A program made the position numbers and the translations under genes. A stretch of DNA of 64,000 nt from Eggerthellaceae bacterium (GTDB lineage: Bacteria > Actinomycetota > Coriobacteriia > Coriobacteriales > Eggerthellaceae): the NCBI GenBank assembly GCA_022791455.1, contig JAAVZC010000003.1, positions 1 through 64,000 of the forward strand. Direction: 5' to 3'. Shown here in pieces: positions 18,099 through 27,052 of the stretch (its first letter is position 1; every line of letters starts with the position of its first letter). The notes beneath the pieces were generated by a model. The model ran no database searches and had not been told where the DNA came from. It was given only the letters and a program-made list of their open reading frames with translations.

Positions 18099-19523
18099 TT
18101 ATTGCTGCATCATGTCCTGCAGGCGCTTGAGGTCGGCCATGGACATGCCGCCCATGGGACCGCCGCCCATGCCGGGGATGCGCGGGCGCTTCTTGCCCTT
18201 CTTCCCCTTCTTGCCCTTGCGGCCCATCTGCTGCTCCATGCCGGCGGTCATCTTCTTGACCATCTTCTTGGTCTCGTTGAACTTCTTGATGAGCTGGTTC
18301 ACCTCGGTGACCGAGACCCCGGCGCCGCGCGCGATGCGGGCGCGGCGGCTGCCGTTGAGCACTTCGGGCTTCTGGCGCTCTTCGCGGGTCATGGAGTTGA
18401 TGATCACCTCCATGGCGTCGAGCGCCCCTTCGTCCACCTGGCCAGACCCCAGCGCCTTGTCGCCGCCGGGCAGCGCCGATATGAACTTTGAGATGCCGCC
18501 CATCTTGCGGATCTGACGGTTCATGGTGATGAAGTCGTCAAGCGTCAGGTTGCCGGCCGCTAGCGCCTCCGCCTCTTCCGCTTCCTGCTCTTGCTGCTGG
18601 ATGCGCACGGCGTTCTCGATGAGCGAGACCATGTCGCCCATGCCTAAGATGCGCTTGGCCATGCGGTCGGGGTGGAACTCCTCCAGGGAATCCGGCTTCT
18701 CGCCCGAGGAGATGAACTTGATGGGCTTGCCGGTAACCTCGCGCACGGAAAGGGCGCCGCCGCCGCGGGCGTCGCCGTCCATCTTCGACATGATGACGCC
18801 GTCGAAGTCCACCGCACTCGCGAAGGCCTCCACCACGTTCACCACGTCCTGGCCGGTCATGGCGTCCACCACCATGAGGATCTCTTCCGGCTGCACCGCT
18901 TCCTTGATGGCCTGGGCCTCCTCCATCATGGCATCGTCCACGTGCAGGCGGCCAGCGGTGTCGATGATCACCACGTCGCGCAGGCTGTCGATGGCCTCCT
19001 GCACGCCCTCGCGCGCAATGTCCACCGGGTTGGCGCCGTCGTGGCGGTACACCTTCACGCCAATCTCGCCGCCGAGCGTTTGCAGCTGGTCGGCCGCCGC
19101 GGGGCGGTAGACGTCGCAGGCCACCAAAAGCGGGCTGTGGTTCTGCTGCTTCAGGCGGTAGGCCAGCTTTGCCGCCGCGGTGGTCTTGCCGGAGCCCTGC
19201 AGGCCCACCAGCATGATGACCGCCGGGATGCGATTGCCCAGCTCAAGCTTGGCGCTGCTCTCGCCCAGAAGCGCGGTCAATTCGTCCAGCACAATCTTGA
19301 TGACGTTCTGGGCGGGCGTGAGCGAGTCCAGAACATCCGCTTCCAGACAGCGCTCCTTGGTACGGGCCACGAAGGCCTTCACCACCTTGAAATTGACGTC
19401 CGCTTCCAGCAGCGCCATGCGAATCTCGCGCATGGCGGCGTTGATGTCCTCTTCGGTCAGGCGCCCCTTCGAGCGCAGGCCGGAGAATATGCCCTGAAGG
19501 CGGTTGGAAAGGTTCTCGAGCAT
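18099..19523 (-). CDS. ffh: Signal recognition particle protein Ffh
   Basis: The GTPase that binds signal sequences and 4.5S RNA for co-translational targeting. It has an N domain, a G domain with MLVGLQGSGKTTAAAKLAY, DTAGRLHVDDAMM and the closing GDARGGGALSVREVTG, then a Met/Lys/Gly-rich M domain ending MGGMSMADLKRLQDMMQQ. Length is 474 aa. It follows ftsY, its receptor, by 9 nt. Confidence 0.97.
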   Translation of the reverse strand: MLENLSNRLQGIFSGLRSKGRLTEEDINAAMREIRMALLEADVNFKVVKAFVARTKERCLEADVLDSLTPAQNVIKIVLDELTALLGESSAKLELGNRIPAVIMLVGLQGSGKTTAAAKLAYRLKQQNHSPLLVACDVYRPAAADQLQTLGGEIGVKVYRHDGANPVDIAREGVQEAIDSLRDVVIIDTAGRLHVDDAMMEEAQAIKEAVQPEEILMVVDAMTGQDVVNVVEAFASAVDFDGVIMSKMDGDARGGGALSVREVTGKPIKFISSGEKPDSLEEFHPDRMAKRILGMGDMVSLIENAVRIQQQEQEAEEAEALAAGNLTLDDFITMNRQIRKMGGISKFISALPGGDKALGSGQVDEGALDAMEVIINSMTREERQKPEVLNGSRRARIARGAGVSVTEVNQLIKKFNETKKMVKKMTAGMEQQMGRKGKKGKKGKKRPRIPGMGGGPMGGMSMADLKRLQDMMQQ

Positions 19524-19532
19524 GGGAATCTC

Positions 19533-20462
19533 CTATTCCTCGGTGGGCTCTTGGCCGAAGTCGCCCACAAGGGCGCGGGCGAAGTCGTGCGGGTCGAAGT
19601 CGCGCAGGTCGTCGATACCCTCGCCCACGCCGATCTTCACGATGGGCAGCTCAAGCTCGTGGCTGGCCGCCAGCGCGATGCCGCCCTTCGCGGTGCCGTC
19701 CAGCTTGGTCACGATGAGGGCGTCCAGGTCGAGCGCCTTGTTGAACTCGCGCGCCTGCTGCAGGCCGTTCTGCCCGGTGGTGGCGTCGATCACCAGCACC
19801 AGATACACCGGCAGCTGGGAGCGCTTGCGCACCACCGAGACCACCTTCTTGAGCTCGCGCATCAGGTCGTCGGAAGTGTGCAGGCGACCGGCAGTGTCGA
19901 TGAGCACCAAATCGGCCCCTTCCGCCTCCGCGCGCTCGAGCGTCTCGAAGCACACGCTGGCGGGGTCTGCGCCGCGCTCGCGAGTAACCATCTCCACATC
20001 CGCTCGCTTCGCCCACACTTCCAACTGCTCGATGGCGGCGGCGCGGAAGGTGTCGGCGGAGCCCAAGATGACCTTGCGGCCCTGGTCGGTCTTCTCTTTG
20101 GCAATCTTTCCCACCGTAGTGGTCTTGCCGGTGCCGTTGATGCCGACGAACAGCACCACGGCCGCTTCCCCGTCCAGAATCTCCTGGCCGCCGGGAGCGA
20201 AGGTGGCGGCAATCTGGTCGTTCAGCATTTCCAGCACCTGGGCGGAGTTCTCCAGCCCCTTGCGCGTGGCCTGCTCTTTCAGGTTCTCCACAATGGAGGC
20301 GGCGGCGGGCGCGCCGATATCGGCCATGATGAGGGTGGCCTCCAGCTCTTCCCAGAAGTCGTCGTCCACCACCGGACCCAAGTCCAGCAGCAGGTTCACC
20401 GACTCGACGAAGCGCTCCCGCGTGCGGGACAGGCCCTCGCTGATGCGGTCGAAAAATCCCAT
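19533..20462 (-). CDS. ftsY: Signal recognition particle receptor FtsY
   Basis: The membrane-associated SRP GTPase receptor. The 309 residues contain the NG domain with LFVGINGTGKTTTVGKIA, DTAGRLHTSDDLMREL and TKLDGTAKGGIALAAS. The acidic A domain found in enterobacteria is absent, as is common in Gram-positives. It lies between smc and ffh in one co-directional run. Confidence 0.96.
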   Translation of the reverse strand: MGFFDRISEGLSRTRERFVESVNLLLDLGPVVDDDFWEELEATLIMADIGAPAAASIVENLKEQATRKGLENSAQVLEMLNDQIAATFAPGGQEILDGEAAVVLFVGINGTGKTTTVGKIAKEKTDQGRKVILGSADTFRAAAIEQLEVWAKRADVEMVTRERGADPASVCFETLERAEAEGADLVLIDTAGRLHTSDDLMRELKKVVSVVRKRSQLPVYLVLVIDATTGQNGLQQAREFNKALDLDALIVTKLDGTAKGGIALAASHELELPIVKIGVGEGIDDLRDFDPHDFARALVGDFGQEPTEE

Positions 20463-20481
20463 GGGGCTCCTCCCTCTCGGC

Positions 20482-23400
20482 CTATTCGGCGTATTCCAGG
20501 GCGCGGTCGAGCTTTTGGCTGATCACCTTCGTGATGCCGTCCGCTTGCATCGAGACGCCGAACAGCACGTCGGCCATCTCCATAGTGCGCCGCTGATGGG
20601 TAATCATGATGAGCTGCGTAGTGGTGCGCAGCTGGTCGATGTAGGCGATCAGCCGGCGCAGGTTGGTGTCGTCGAGTGCCGCCTCCACCTCGTCCAGGAT
20701 GTAGAAGGGCGTGGGGCGGGTGCGGTACAGAGCGAACAGCAGTGCCATAGCGGTGAGCGATTTCTCGCCGCCGGACATGAGCGACATCTTGGTGATGCGC
20801 TTGCCGCGGGGCTGGGCGTTCACCTCGATGCCGGAGTTGTCGATGTCCTCCGGGTCCGTGAGTGACAGATGCGCCGCGCCGCCCGGGAAGAGCACCGCGA
20901 ACACCTCTTGGAAGTTAGTGTTCACCTCTTCGAAGGTACGCTCGAAGTCCGTCTTCATGCGGGTGTCGATGACGCGATTGATGCGGGCCAGGCTGCGGCG
21001 GGCAGATTCCAAGTCGCCGATCTGGCTCATCAGGTAGTCGTAGCGCTCCTTCAAAGTGGAGAACTCCATGGCCGCCTCGGGGTTGATGGCGCCCAGGTTG
21101 GCGATGCGCTTGGAAAGGCGCGCGGCCTCTTCCTCCACTTCGGGGCGGTTCTCGAGCGCCGGCAGCGCCAGAGCGAACTCCAGCGGCGTGGCGCAGTCTT
21201 CCACAATGACGTTGATGGCGGTCTGCACCTGCAGCTCCAGCCGGCCCTTCTCCACGCGCAGGTCCGCCAGCTTCTGGGAGAGCGCCTCCAGCCGCTCATG
21301 GGCGGCGCGGCTGTTCTGGCGGGCCTCGGTGGAGGCCGCCTGCAGCTGAGTGGAGCTGTCCTGCGCCTCGCGCGCCTGCTCTTCCAGCACCGCCATGCGC
21401 CGCTGCGCCGTGCGGGCCAGCTCGTCGAAGATGATCTTGAGCGGAGCCAGCCGCTGAATGGCCACCGTCTTCACCGAGAGCGCCTCGGCGGACTGGCGGG
21501 CGGTGGACTCAAGGTCGTCCAGCGCCTGGCGGCGGGTGTCCAGCATGCGGCGGTTGTAGGTCTGCCGCTCAATGTGGCGCGCCGCTTCCAGCTTCGCCTG
21601 GTTCAAGGCGTCGTTGGCCTTGCCGGAGGCCTGGCGAAGCGGGGCGATCTCCTCCGTGAGGCGGGCGGTTTGGGCGCGCAGATCTTCCAGGCTTTCGGAG
21701 AGCTGTTGCTCCTTGGCTTCCAGCGAGTCCACGTCCGGCTGGGCGGCTTCCACCGCCGCCAGCGCCTCGGCATGCTGCCGCTCGATGGAGGCAAGCTCGG
21801 CCGTCAGCTGCTCCACCCGTTCCTGGGCACGAGCAGCCTGGTTCTTGGCGGACGATTCCTTGCCGATGAGGGCCGCCAGCTGCTGGGAAAGGGAGAGGCT
21901 CTCCGCCTGCAGCGTGGCGAACGCCTCCTCGCTTTTCACCTGGGCCGCCTGGGCCGCTTCCCAATCCTTTTTCGCGGCGTCCTGCAGCTGTGCCAACTCT
22001 TCCAGCTGGCGAATGCGGGATAGCACGCCCTCGCCGCTTTCCTGCGTCTTCTGGCCGAAAGTGATCTTGCCGGAAGGCCACACGCAGGCGCCTTCGCGGG
22101 TAACGAACCGATGGGTGCCCGCGTCGCTTTGGTGCAGCTCCAGCGCCAGTTCCAGCGAGTCGCACACCACCACATCGCCCAGAAGCGCCTCGATGGCGCG
22201 GGCGGCGGAAGCTTCGAAGGTCAGCGTCTCGATGAGGGAGAAGGCGCCTTCGCCGTTCAGCAGCACCAGCTCTGCAGGGCGGTCTTGGCGAAGCACCAGC
22301 GTGACCGCGCCCTCCACCTCTTGGGAGGCTGCCCGCGCGGATAGGCTCAGGGCGCTTGCGGCGTCCTGCACCAGGTAGGCCTGCACATCGCTGCCCAACA
22401 GCTGCTCCACCAGCCCTTCCAGCTCGGGGGGCGCCGCCACGGCACGCGTGAGGAACTCCGGCGCGCCCGGCAGCTCGGCGGCGTTTTCAGCCACCCAACG
22501 GGCCGCTTCGCCGGCCGCCTCCTGCGTGGCGCGCTCAATTTCCTCCAGCGCGCGGATCTTTGCCTCAAAATCAAGCAACCGCTCGCGCGTCGCCTCGGTC
22601 TGGCGGCGGCAGGCGTCGCGCTCCTGCAGGGCAAGGCCCAACTGTTCGCGGGTCTTCGCCTCCGCTTCCGCCATTTCGCGGCGCGAGGTCTCAAGCGCCG
22701 CCGCTTCCTGCGAGAGCGCCTGGGCATCGGCCGTGGCGGTGACGCAAGCGAGCTCGCGGTCGGAACGGCGACCTTCCACTACTTTAATATGGGCGACACC
22801 GGCGGACAGGGCCTCGCGGGTCTGGGCCAGCTTCCGACGGGCCGCCGCCAGCTGCGCTTCCGTCTCGCGCATCTGTGACGTGGCCTTGCGCTGCGCCTCT
22901 TCCTTCTGCTGGCGCTCGGCAGAGATGGCCTTGCGCTCGGCGTCCAGCCGCGCGACCGTCTCGTTGGCCTCCGCCACGGCACGCTGGCCTTCCGCAAGCG
23001 TCTCTTCGGCGGTCTTCAAGTCCACCAGCAGCGATTCCCGCTGGCCGGCGTGCTGCGAAATGAGGGTTTGGATCTCGTCCACCCGCTGCTGGGCGGCGCG
23101 CTGCCGCTCGGCAGCGGAACGGCCGGCGGATTCCAACCGCTCGAACGCCAGCGACACGGCGCGAAACTGCGCCGAGAGACTGCCGGTAGAAAGGTTCTCC
23201 TGGGCGATGGTCGCCTGCAGCTCCTCCATGGCGGCCTCGGCAGCGGCCACCTGGGCCTTCGCCTCTTCCACCTGGGACGCGAGCGCCTCTTCGCCGCTCT
23301 CCTGGGTGCCCCACTTCTCCTGCAGGGTGCGCAGGTCGTCCACGGAAAGCGCCAGCTTCGCTTCCGCCAGCTGGCCCGAGAGCTCCTCGAAGGTGCGGGC

Positions 23401-24033
23401 TCGCTTCGCCTTGCGCTCCAGCGGTCCCAGTTGGCGCTCCACTTCTCCCACCACGTCGCGCACGCGCGCCAGGTGCTGGTCCATGTTCGCCAGCTTTCGC
23501 TCGCTCTTCGCCTTGCGCTGCTTGTGCTTCAACACACCGGCGGCCTCTTCGATGAGGGCGCGTCGGTCCTCCGGCTTCGATGCCAGCACGGAATCCAGGT
23601 TGCCCTGGGAGATGATGGAATGGGTGCCGCTGCCCAGGCCCGAATCGTGCAGGATGTCCAGTACGTCCAGGCGGCGGGCCACCGTGCCGTTGATGAGGTA
23701 CTCGCTCTCGCCGCTGCGATGCATGCGGCGGGTGATCACCACTTCGGAATAGTCCACCGGAAGCGTGCCGCAGCTGTTGTCCAGCACCAGGTCCACTTCC
23801 GCCAGTGCCGCCCCCTTGCGGGCAGACGAACCGGCGAAGATGACGTCTTCCATCGCCTGGCCGCGCAGGTTCTTGGCGTTACGCTCGCCCAGCACCCACA
23901 GCACGGCGTCAGAAATATTGGACTTGCCCGAGCCGTTGGGGCCCACGATGGCAGTGATACCCGGCTCAAGCGAAAGCGCGCTTCGGTCGGCGAAGGATTT
24001 GAAGCCCTTCAGGACCAGAGATTTCAAGTACAT
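20482..24033 (-). CDS. smc: Chromosome segregation ATPase SMC
   Basis: A condensin ATPase of 1183 aa. The N-terminal head has the Walker A GPNGSGKSNISDAVLWVLGE. Two long coiled coils flank a central hinge (about residues 500-650). The C-terminal head has the signature LMSGGEKSLTAMALLFALY and Walker B ILDEVEAALDDTN. Its order after rnc and before ftsY is the common Gram-positive arrangement. Confidence 0.97.
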   Translation of the reverse strand: MYLKSLVLKGFKSFADRSALSLEPGITAIVGPNGSGKSNISDAVLWVLGERNAKNLRGQAMEDVIFAGSSARKGAALAEVDLVLDNSCGTLPVDYSEVVITRRMHRSGESEYLINGTVARRLDVLDILHDSGLGSGTHSIISQGNLDSVLASKPEDRRALIEEAAGVLKHKQRKAKSERKLANMDQHLARVRDVVGEVERQLGPLERKAKRARTFEELSGQLAEAKLALSVDDLRTLQEKWGTQESGEEALASQVEEAKAQVAAAEAAMEELQATIAQENLSTGSLSAQFRAVSLAFERLESAGRSAAERQRAAQQRVDEIQTLISQHAGQRESLLVDLKTAEETLAEGQRAVAEANETVARLDAERKAISAERQQKEEAQRKATSQMRETEAQLAAARRKLAQTREALSAGVAHIKVVEGRRSDRELACVTATADAQALSQEAAALETSRREMAEAEAKTREQLGLALQERDACRRQTEATRERLLDFEAKIRALEEIERATQEAAGEAARWVAENAAELPGAPEFLTRAVAAPPELEGLVEQLLGSDVQAYLVQDAASALSLSARAASQEVEGAVTLVLRQDRPAELVLLNGEGAFSLIETLTFEASAARAIEALLGDVVVCDSLELALELHQSDAGTHRFVTREGACVWPSGKITFGQKTQESGEGVLSRIRQLEELAQLQDAAKKDWEAAQAAQVKSEEAFATLQAESLSLSQQLAALIGKESSAKNQAARAQERVEQLTAELASIERQHAEALAAVEAAQPDVDSLEAKEQQLSESLEDLRAQTARLTEEIAPLRQASGKANDALNQAKLEAARHIERQTYNRRMLDTRRQALDDLESTARQSAEALSVKTVAIQRLAPLKIIFDELARTAQRRMAVLEEQAREAQDSSTQLQAASTEARQNSRAAHERLEALSQKLADLRVEKGRLELQVQTAINVIVEDCATPLEFALALPALENRPEVEEEAARLSKRIANLGAINPEAAMEFSTLKERYDYLMSQIGDLESARRSLARINRVIDTRMKTDFERTFEEVNTNFQEVFAVLFPGGAAHLSLTDPEDIDNSGIEVNAQPRGKRITKMSLMSGGEKSLTAMALLFALYRTRPTPFYILDEVEAALDDTNLRRLIAYIDQLRTTTQLIMITHQRRTMEMADVLFGVSMQADGITKVISQKLDRALEYAE

Positions 24034-24042
24034 GGGCGCCGC

Positions 24043-24795
24043 CTATTCCTGGGACGCGCCCGCATCGGCGCTCGGCGCGCCCTTCAGCAGCCCACAGTAG
24101 TAGTCATAGTTTTCCAGCGTGCTCTTGGCAGCCACGCTCTCAGCCTCCTTCTTGGTGCGGCCCACGCCCTTCGCCAGGCCCACTTCGCCGGCAAACGCCT
24201 GCGCCACGAAGGTGCGGTCGTGGGGCGGCCCCTGGGTCTCAAGCACTTTATAGGTGGGGGTGATTCCGTGCTCCTGCATCATCTCCTGCAGCGAGCTTTT
24301 GGGGTTCTCCGGCTCCCGCGCCATGTCCAGCGACATGGAGGGGATGAGGGTGCGCTGCACGAAATCGGTGGCAGCTTCGATGCCGCCGTCCAAAAACAGG
24401 GCGGCGACCACCGCCTCGTACACGTTCTCGAGCGCCGTCTTGAGCCCTCGCTTGCCAGTGCCGGTCTCGGAAGAACCGAACACGATGACGTCGGAAAAGC
24501 CCAGGTCGCGCGCGACCGAGGAAAGGCTTGCACCCGAGACCAGCGACACCTTGATGCGGGTGAGGCCGCCCTCGTCGATGTCGTGGTAGCGCTCGAAGGC
24601 CTCCGCGGCCACAATGGCCCCAAGGATGGAGTCGCCCAAAAATTCCAGGCGCTCGTAGGAGAAGCGCACGTTGAGCCCCTCCGTGGCGGAAGGATGGGTG
24701 ATGGCGGAGAGCAGCAACCGCTCGTTTTGGAAGTTGTAGCGGATTATCTCCTGGGCGCGATCGAGCTTCGCCCGCTGCTCGGCAGTGGTTTTCAC
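24043..24795 (-). CDS. rnc: Ribonuclease III
   Basis: A dsRNA endonuclease for rRNA and mRNA processing. The catalytic signature reads YERLEFLGDSILGAIVAAE, with the second acidic cluster in ALENVYEAVVAALFLDGG. A C-terminal dsRNA-binding domain starts near SLQEMMQEHGITPTYKVL. Length is 250 aa. It overlaps plsX by 4 nt and precedes smc. Confidence 0.96.
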   Translation of the reverse strand: MKTTAEQRAKLDRAQEIIRYNFQNERLLLSAITHPSATEGLNVRFSYERLEFLGDSILGAIVAAEAFERYHDIDEGGLTRIKVSLVSGASLSSVARDLGFSDVIVFGSSETGTGKRGLKTALENVYEAVVAALFLDGGIEAATDFVQRTLIPSMSLDMAREPENPKSSLQEMMQEHGITPTYKVLETQGPPHDRTFVAQAFAGEVGLAKGVGRTKKEAESVAAKSTLENYDYYCGLLKGAPSADAGASQE

Positions 24796-25793
24796 GCGGC
24801 ACCTTCTTCCCCGAGCTTCGCGGCAATAACGCCGGCGACATCCGCTTCTACCGTTTCCGCCGCTTTCGCAATGCCGTTCGCCACCGCGCGAGCGTTCGAC
24901 GAGCCGTGCCCCACCAGCACCGCGCCCTTCACGCCCAAAAGCGGCGCACCGCCGTAGGTGTCCGGCGAGAGCTTCGTCTTCACCTTCGCCAAACTCGGTT
25001 TAACCAGCAGCGCCGCCAATTTAGTGGCGAGCGATGTCATGAATGCGTCTTTGATGTACCTGAACATGGTCTTCGAGGCGCCCTCGACAGTTTTCAGCAC
25101 CACGTTGCCGGTGAACCCGTCGGTCACCACCACGTCGAACTCTCCCGTGAGAAGGTCGCGTCCCTCGGCATTGCCGGCGAAGGCGGGCAGGTGCTCGGCC
25201 AGGGCCTTATGGCACTCAAGAGCGAATTCGGAGCCCTTCTCCTCTTCTTCGCCAATGTTCAGCAGACCCACCTTCGGGGAATCCACCCCCATGAGCTGGT
25301 GCATGTACACCGCGCCCATGAGGCCGAACTGCACCAGGTACTCCGGCTTGCAGTCGGCATTGGCCCCCACGTCCAGCAAGAGCGTAGGTTTCTCGTATGC
25401 CGGGAGAATCTGGCCCAGGGCCGGGCGCTTGATGCCCTTGATGCGGCCCACCACCAGCGTGGCGGCCGAGAGGCAGGCACCGGTAGAGCCGGCGGAGAAG
25501 AAGCCCTGCGCGCGCCCTTCCTTCACCAGTCGGCAGCCCACCACAATAGAGGAGTCCTTCTTGCGACGCACGGCGTTGGCGGGGTGCTCGTCCATGGCAA
25601 TCACCTCGGAGCACGCGTGCGCCTCGCAGCGCTCGTGGGCGGCGGCGAAGGGCTCCACCACTTCCGGCAGGCCGCAGGCAATCACCTGGATAGAGGGGTT
25701 CTCGGAAAGCGCCTGCGCGATGCCGTCGAGCACCGCCCGGGGGGCGCTGTCGCCGCCCATCACGTCGACGGCAATGGTGGTCAATTCGGCCAT
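24792..25793 (-). CDS. plsX: Phosphate acyltransferase PlsX
   Basis: Makes acyl-phosphate from acyl-ACP for phospholipid synthesis. The 333 residues start MAELTTIAVDVMGGDSAPRA, with GGAG 4 nt upstream. Other family stretches are ALLLDVGANADCKPEYLVQF (read here as LLLDVGANADC) and VVTDGFTGNVVLKTVEG. It heads a plsX-rnc-smc-ftsY-ffh run. Confidence 0.96.
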   Translation of the reverse strand: MAELTTIAVDVMGGDSAPRAVLDGIAQALSENPSIQVIACGLPEVVEPFAAAHERCEAHACSEVIAMDEHPANAVRRKKDSSIVVGCRLVKEGRAQGFFSAGSTGACLSAATLVVGRIKGIKRPALGQILPAYEKPTLLLDVGANADCKPEYLVQFGLMGAVYMHQLMGVDSPKVGLLNIGEEEEKGSEFALECHKALAEHLPAFAGNAEGRDLLTGEFDVVVTDGFTGNVVLKTVEGASKTMFRYIKDAFMTSLATKLAALLVKPSLAKVKTKLSPDTYGGAPLLGVKGAVLVGHGSSNARAVANGIAKAAETVEADVAGVIAAKLGEEGAA

Positions 25794-25810
25794 ATTTCTC
25801 CGTTCATAGC

Positions 25811-25856
25811 AAAAAGCCCCCTGGCAAACCGGAGCAAACCGGGATGCAAGGAGGCT
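25811..25856 (-). terminator. Terminator of rpmF
   Basis: On the minus strand AGCCTCCTTGC pairs with GCCAGGGGGCT (one mismatch, one G:U) across a 20-nt loop, followed by five Ts. It ends only 17 nt before the plsX start, so plsX probably relies on read-through or a promoter embedded nearby. Confidence 0.65.
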
Positions 25857-25869
25857 CTACCGTTATCGG

Positions 25870-25936
25870 GATGAGACAGAGGGACACTCCTAATGTCTCA
25901 CAAAATGAGACATTAGGAGTGTCCCTCTGTCTCATC
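25870..25936. repeat. Perfect 31-bp inverted repeat with 5-nt loop
   Basis: The arms 25870-25900 and 25906-25936 are perfectly complementary; the inner ends read TGAGACATTAGGAGTGTCCC. It is too long and too perfect for an ordinary terminator and lies between rpmF and its terminator. It resembles a REP/MITE-type palindromic unit. Confidence 0.85.
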
Positions 25937-25950
25937 ATAGCCCAATGGCT

Positions 25951-26130
25951 TTAGTCGGTTTCGATAACCTCGCGGTCCTTGTAGAAACCGCAGTTGGGGC
26001 ACACGCGGTGAGGCAGCTTCACTTCGCCGCACTGGGGGCAGACGCTGCGAGAGGGCGCCTTGATAACATCGTTGCTGCTGCGACGGGCATGGGTGCGGGC
26101 GCGACCCATTTTGCGCTTAGGTACTGCCAT
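25951..26130 (-). CDS. rpmF: 50S ribosomal protein L32
   Basis: A 59-residue protein starting MAVPKRKMGRARTHARRSSN with a zinc-binding pair of CXXC motifs (CPQCGEVKLPHRVCPNCGF). The start has GGAG 8 nt upstream. L32 normally follows yceD (DUF177) directly; here two genes separate them. Confidence 0.96.
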   Translation of the reverse strand: MAVPKRKMGRARTHARRSSNDVIKAPSRSVCPQCGEVKLPHRVCPNCGFYKDREVIETD

Positions 26131-26256
26131 GATCGATTCTCCTTCTATGCTGCGGACCGCATTCGGCCCGTTTTGCTTCGTAAACGCACGAACCGGTATC
26201 TTAACAAAGCCCTCGCCCGTCCGCAAGACGAAAACACCCAACATCCACGAACGGTT

Positions 26257-26859
26257 TTATTCCCCCAGATAAGCCAGGACCGTGTCGGTGTCAACCACGC
26301 GGCTGTCGTAGCAGCGGGAGAAGTATTCCAGCCCCGCTTCCTGGGTTCCGATGAGGAACGTGGCGCAGGCGTCGGCGGCCACCACGGTCTTGTAGGTGCG
26401 AAAGTACGCGCCGGCGAGCGTCTGCAGCACACATATATTAGTGTCGGCACCAACAACGATGAGCGTGTCCACTCCCAGTTCGCGCAAGGTCAGGTCCAGA
26501 TCGGTCTGGAAGAAGCCGTCGTAGCGGCGCTTCGGAATGATGTAGTCCCGCTCACCTTCGCCGGCCTTGAGCATGGCAAGCGGCTGAGCGGCGTCGGTGC
26601 CCTTGATGCCGTGCTCGCCCCAAAGCTCCAGTTCTTTGTCAAGCCCCGGCACATGGGCATCGCAGCTGAACACCACCGGCACCCCCGCTTTGCGCGCGGC
26701 GGTCACGATGCAGAGGGCATTCTGCGCCATTTCCCCCAGCCCAGGGACCACCCCGCCTTCGCCGCCAAGGATATCCACCACCAAAACCGCAGTCTTCGCA
26801 AGGTCGATGTCACTCCCCTGCTGCCAAGCCGTCTGCTGAGCCACTGGCAAATACGCCAT
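26257..26859 (-). CDS. Isochorismatase/nicotinamidase-family cysteine hydrolase
   Basis: A 200-residue alpha/beta hydrolase with the family triad Asp29 (AVLVVDIL), Lys110 (YIIPKRRYDGFF) and Cys143 (GADTNICVLQT). The CDAHVPG stretch resembles a nicotinamidase metal site. The chosen ATG has GGGAGGAG upstream. The substrate is uncertain: nicotinamide, isochorismate and N-carbamoyl amides are all hydrolysed within the superfamily. Its promoter is flanked by two palindromes, suggesting specific repression. Confidence 0.85.
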   Translation of the reverse strand: MAYLPVAQQTAWQQGSDIDLAKTAVLVVDILGGEGGVVPGLGEMAQNALCIVTAARKAGVPVVFSCDAHVPGLDKELELWGEHGIKGTDAAQPLAMLKAGEGERDYIIPKRRYDGFFQTDLDLTLRELGVDTLIVVGADTNICVLQTLAGAYFRTYKTVVAADACATFLIGTQEAGLEYFSRCYDSRVVDTDTVLAYLGE

Positions 26860-26939
26860 GCTGAACTCCTCCCTAGAAAGTTCCCTGCGTGCTTCCATTC
26901 CAGTCACGATTGGACGCGCTTCTCGTGCGCATCTTCCCT

Positions 26940-26965
26940 TGCTGGAATAATCGATTATTCCAGCA
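26940..26965. promoter_or_regulatory. Perfect 26-bp palindrome, promoter-proximal operator
   Basis: A loop-less palindrome with half-site TGCTGGAATAATC, lying about +9 to +34 relative to the predicted transcription start of the hydrolase gene. It is nearly identical to the palindrome 61 bp away, centre to centre. Confidence 0.7.
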
Positions 26966-26980
26966 TTGTTGTGTTGCCAA

Positions 26981-27009
26981 ATTATAACGACGTACTATTT
27001 TGCTGGAAA
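26981..27009 (-). promoter_or_regulatory. Promoter of the isochorismatase-family gene
   Basis: A perfect -10 (TATAAT, 26986 to 26981 on the minus strand) lies 17 bp from a 4/6 -35 (TTTCCA). The -35 lies inside the upstream palindrome, so a bound repressor would block RNA polymerase. Confidence 0.65.
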
Positions 27010-27027
27010 AATCGATTTTTCCAGCAA
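27000..27027. promoter_or_regulatory. Perfect 28-bp palindrome, operator over the -35
   Basis: Half-site TTGCTGGAAAAATC, differing from the other palindrome only at the central A/T positions. It covers the predicted -35. A terminator role is less likely, because the stem is AT-rich in the middle and has no loop. Confidence 0.7.
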
Positions 27028-27052
27028 GTGGCTGCGGAACAAGACAAAGCGC

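Noticed and set aside
27000-27027. The palindrome as a terminator for the CLC gene
   Set aside because: It has no loop, an AT-rich centre and no following T-run, and it has a near-identical partner downstream of the promoter, which fits an operator better.
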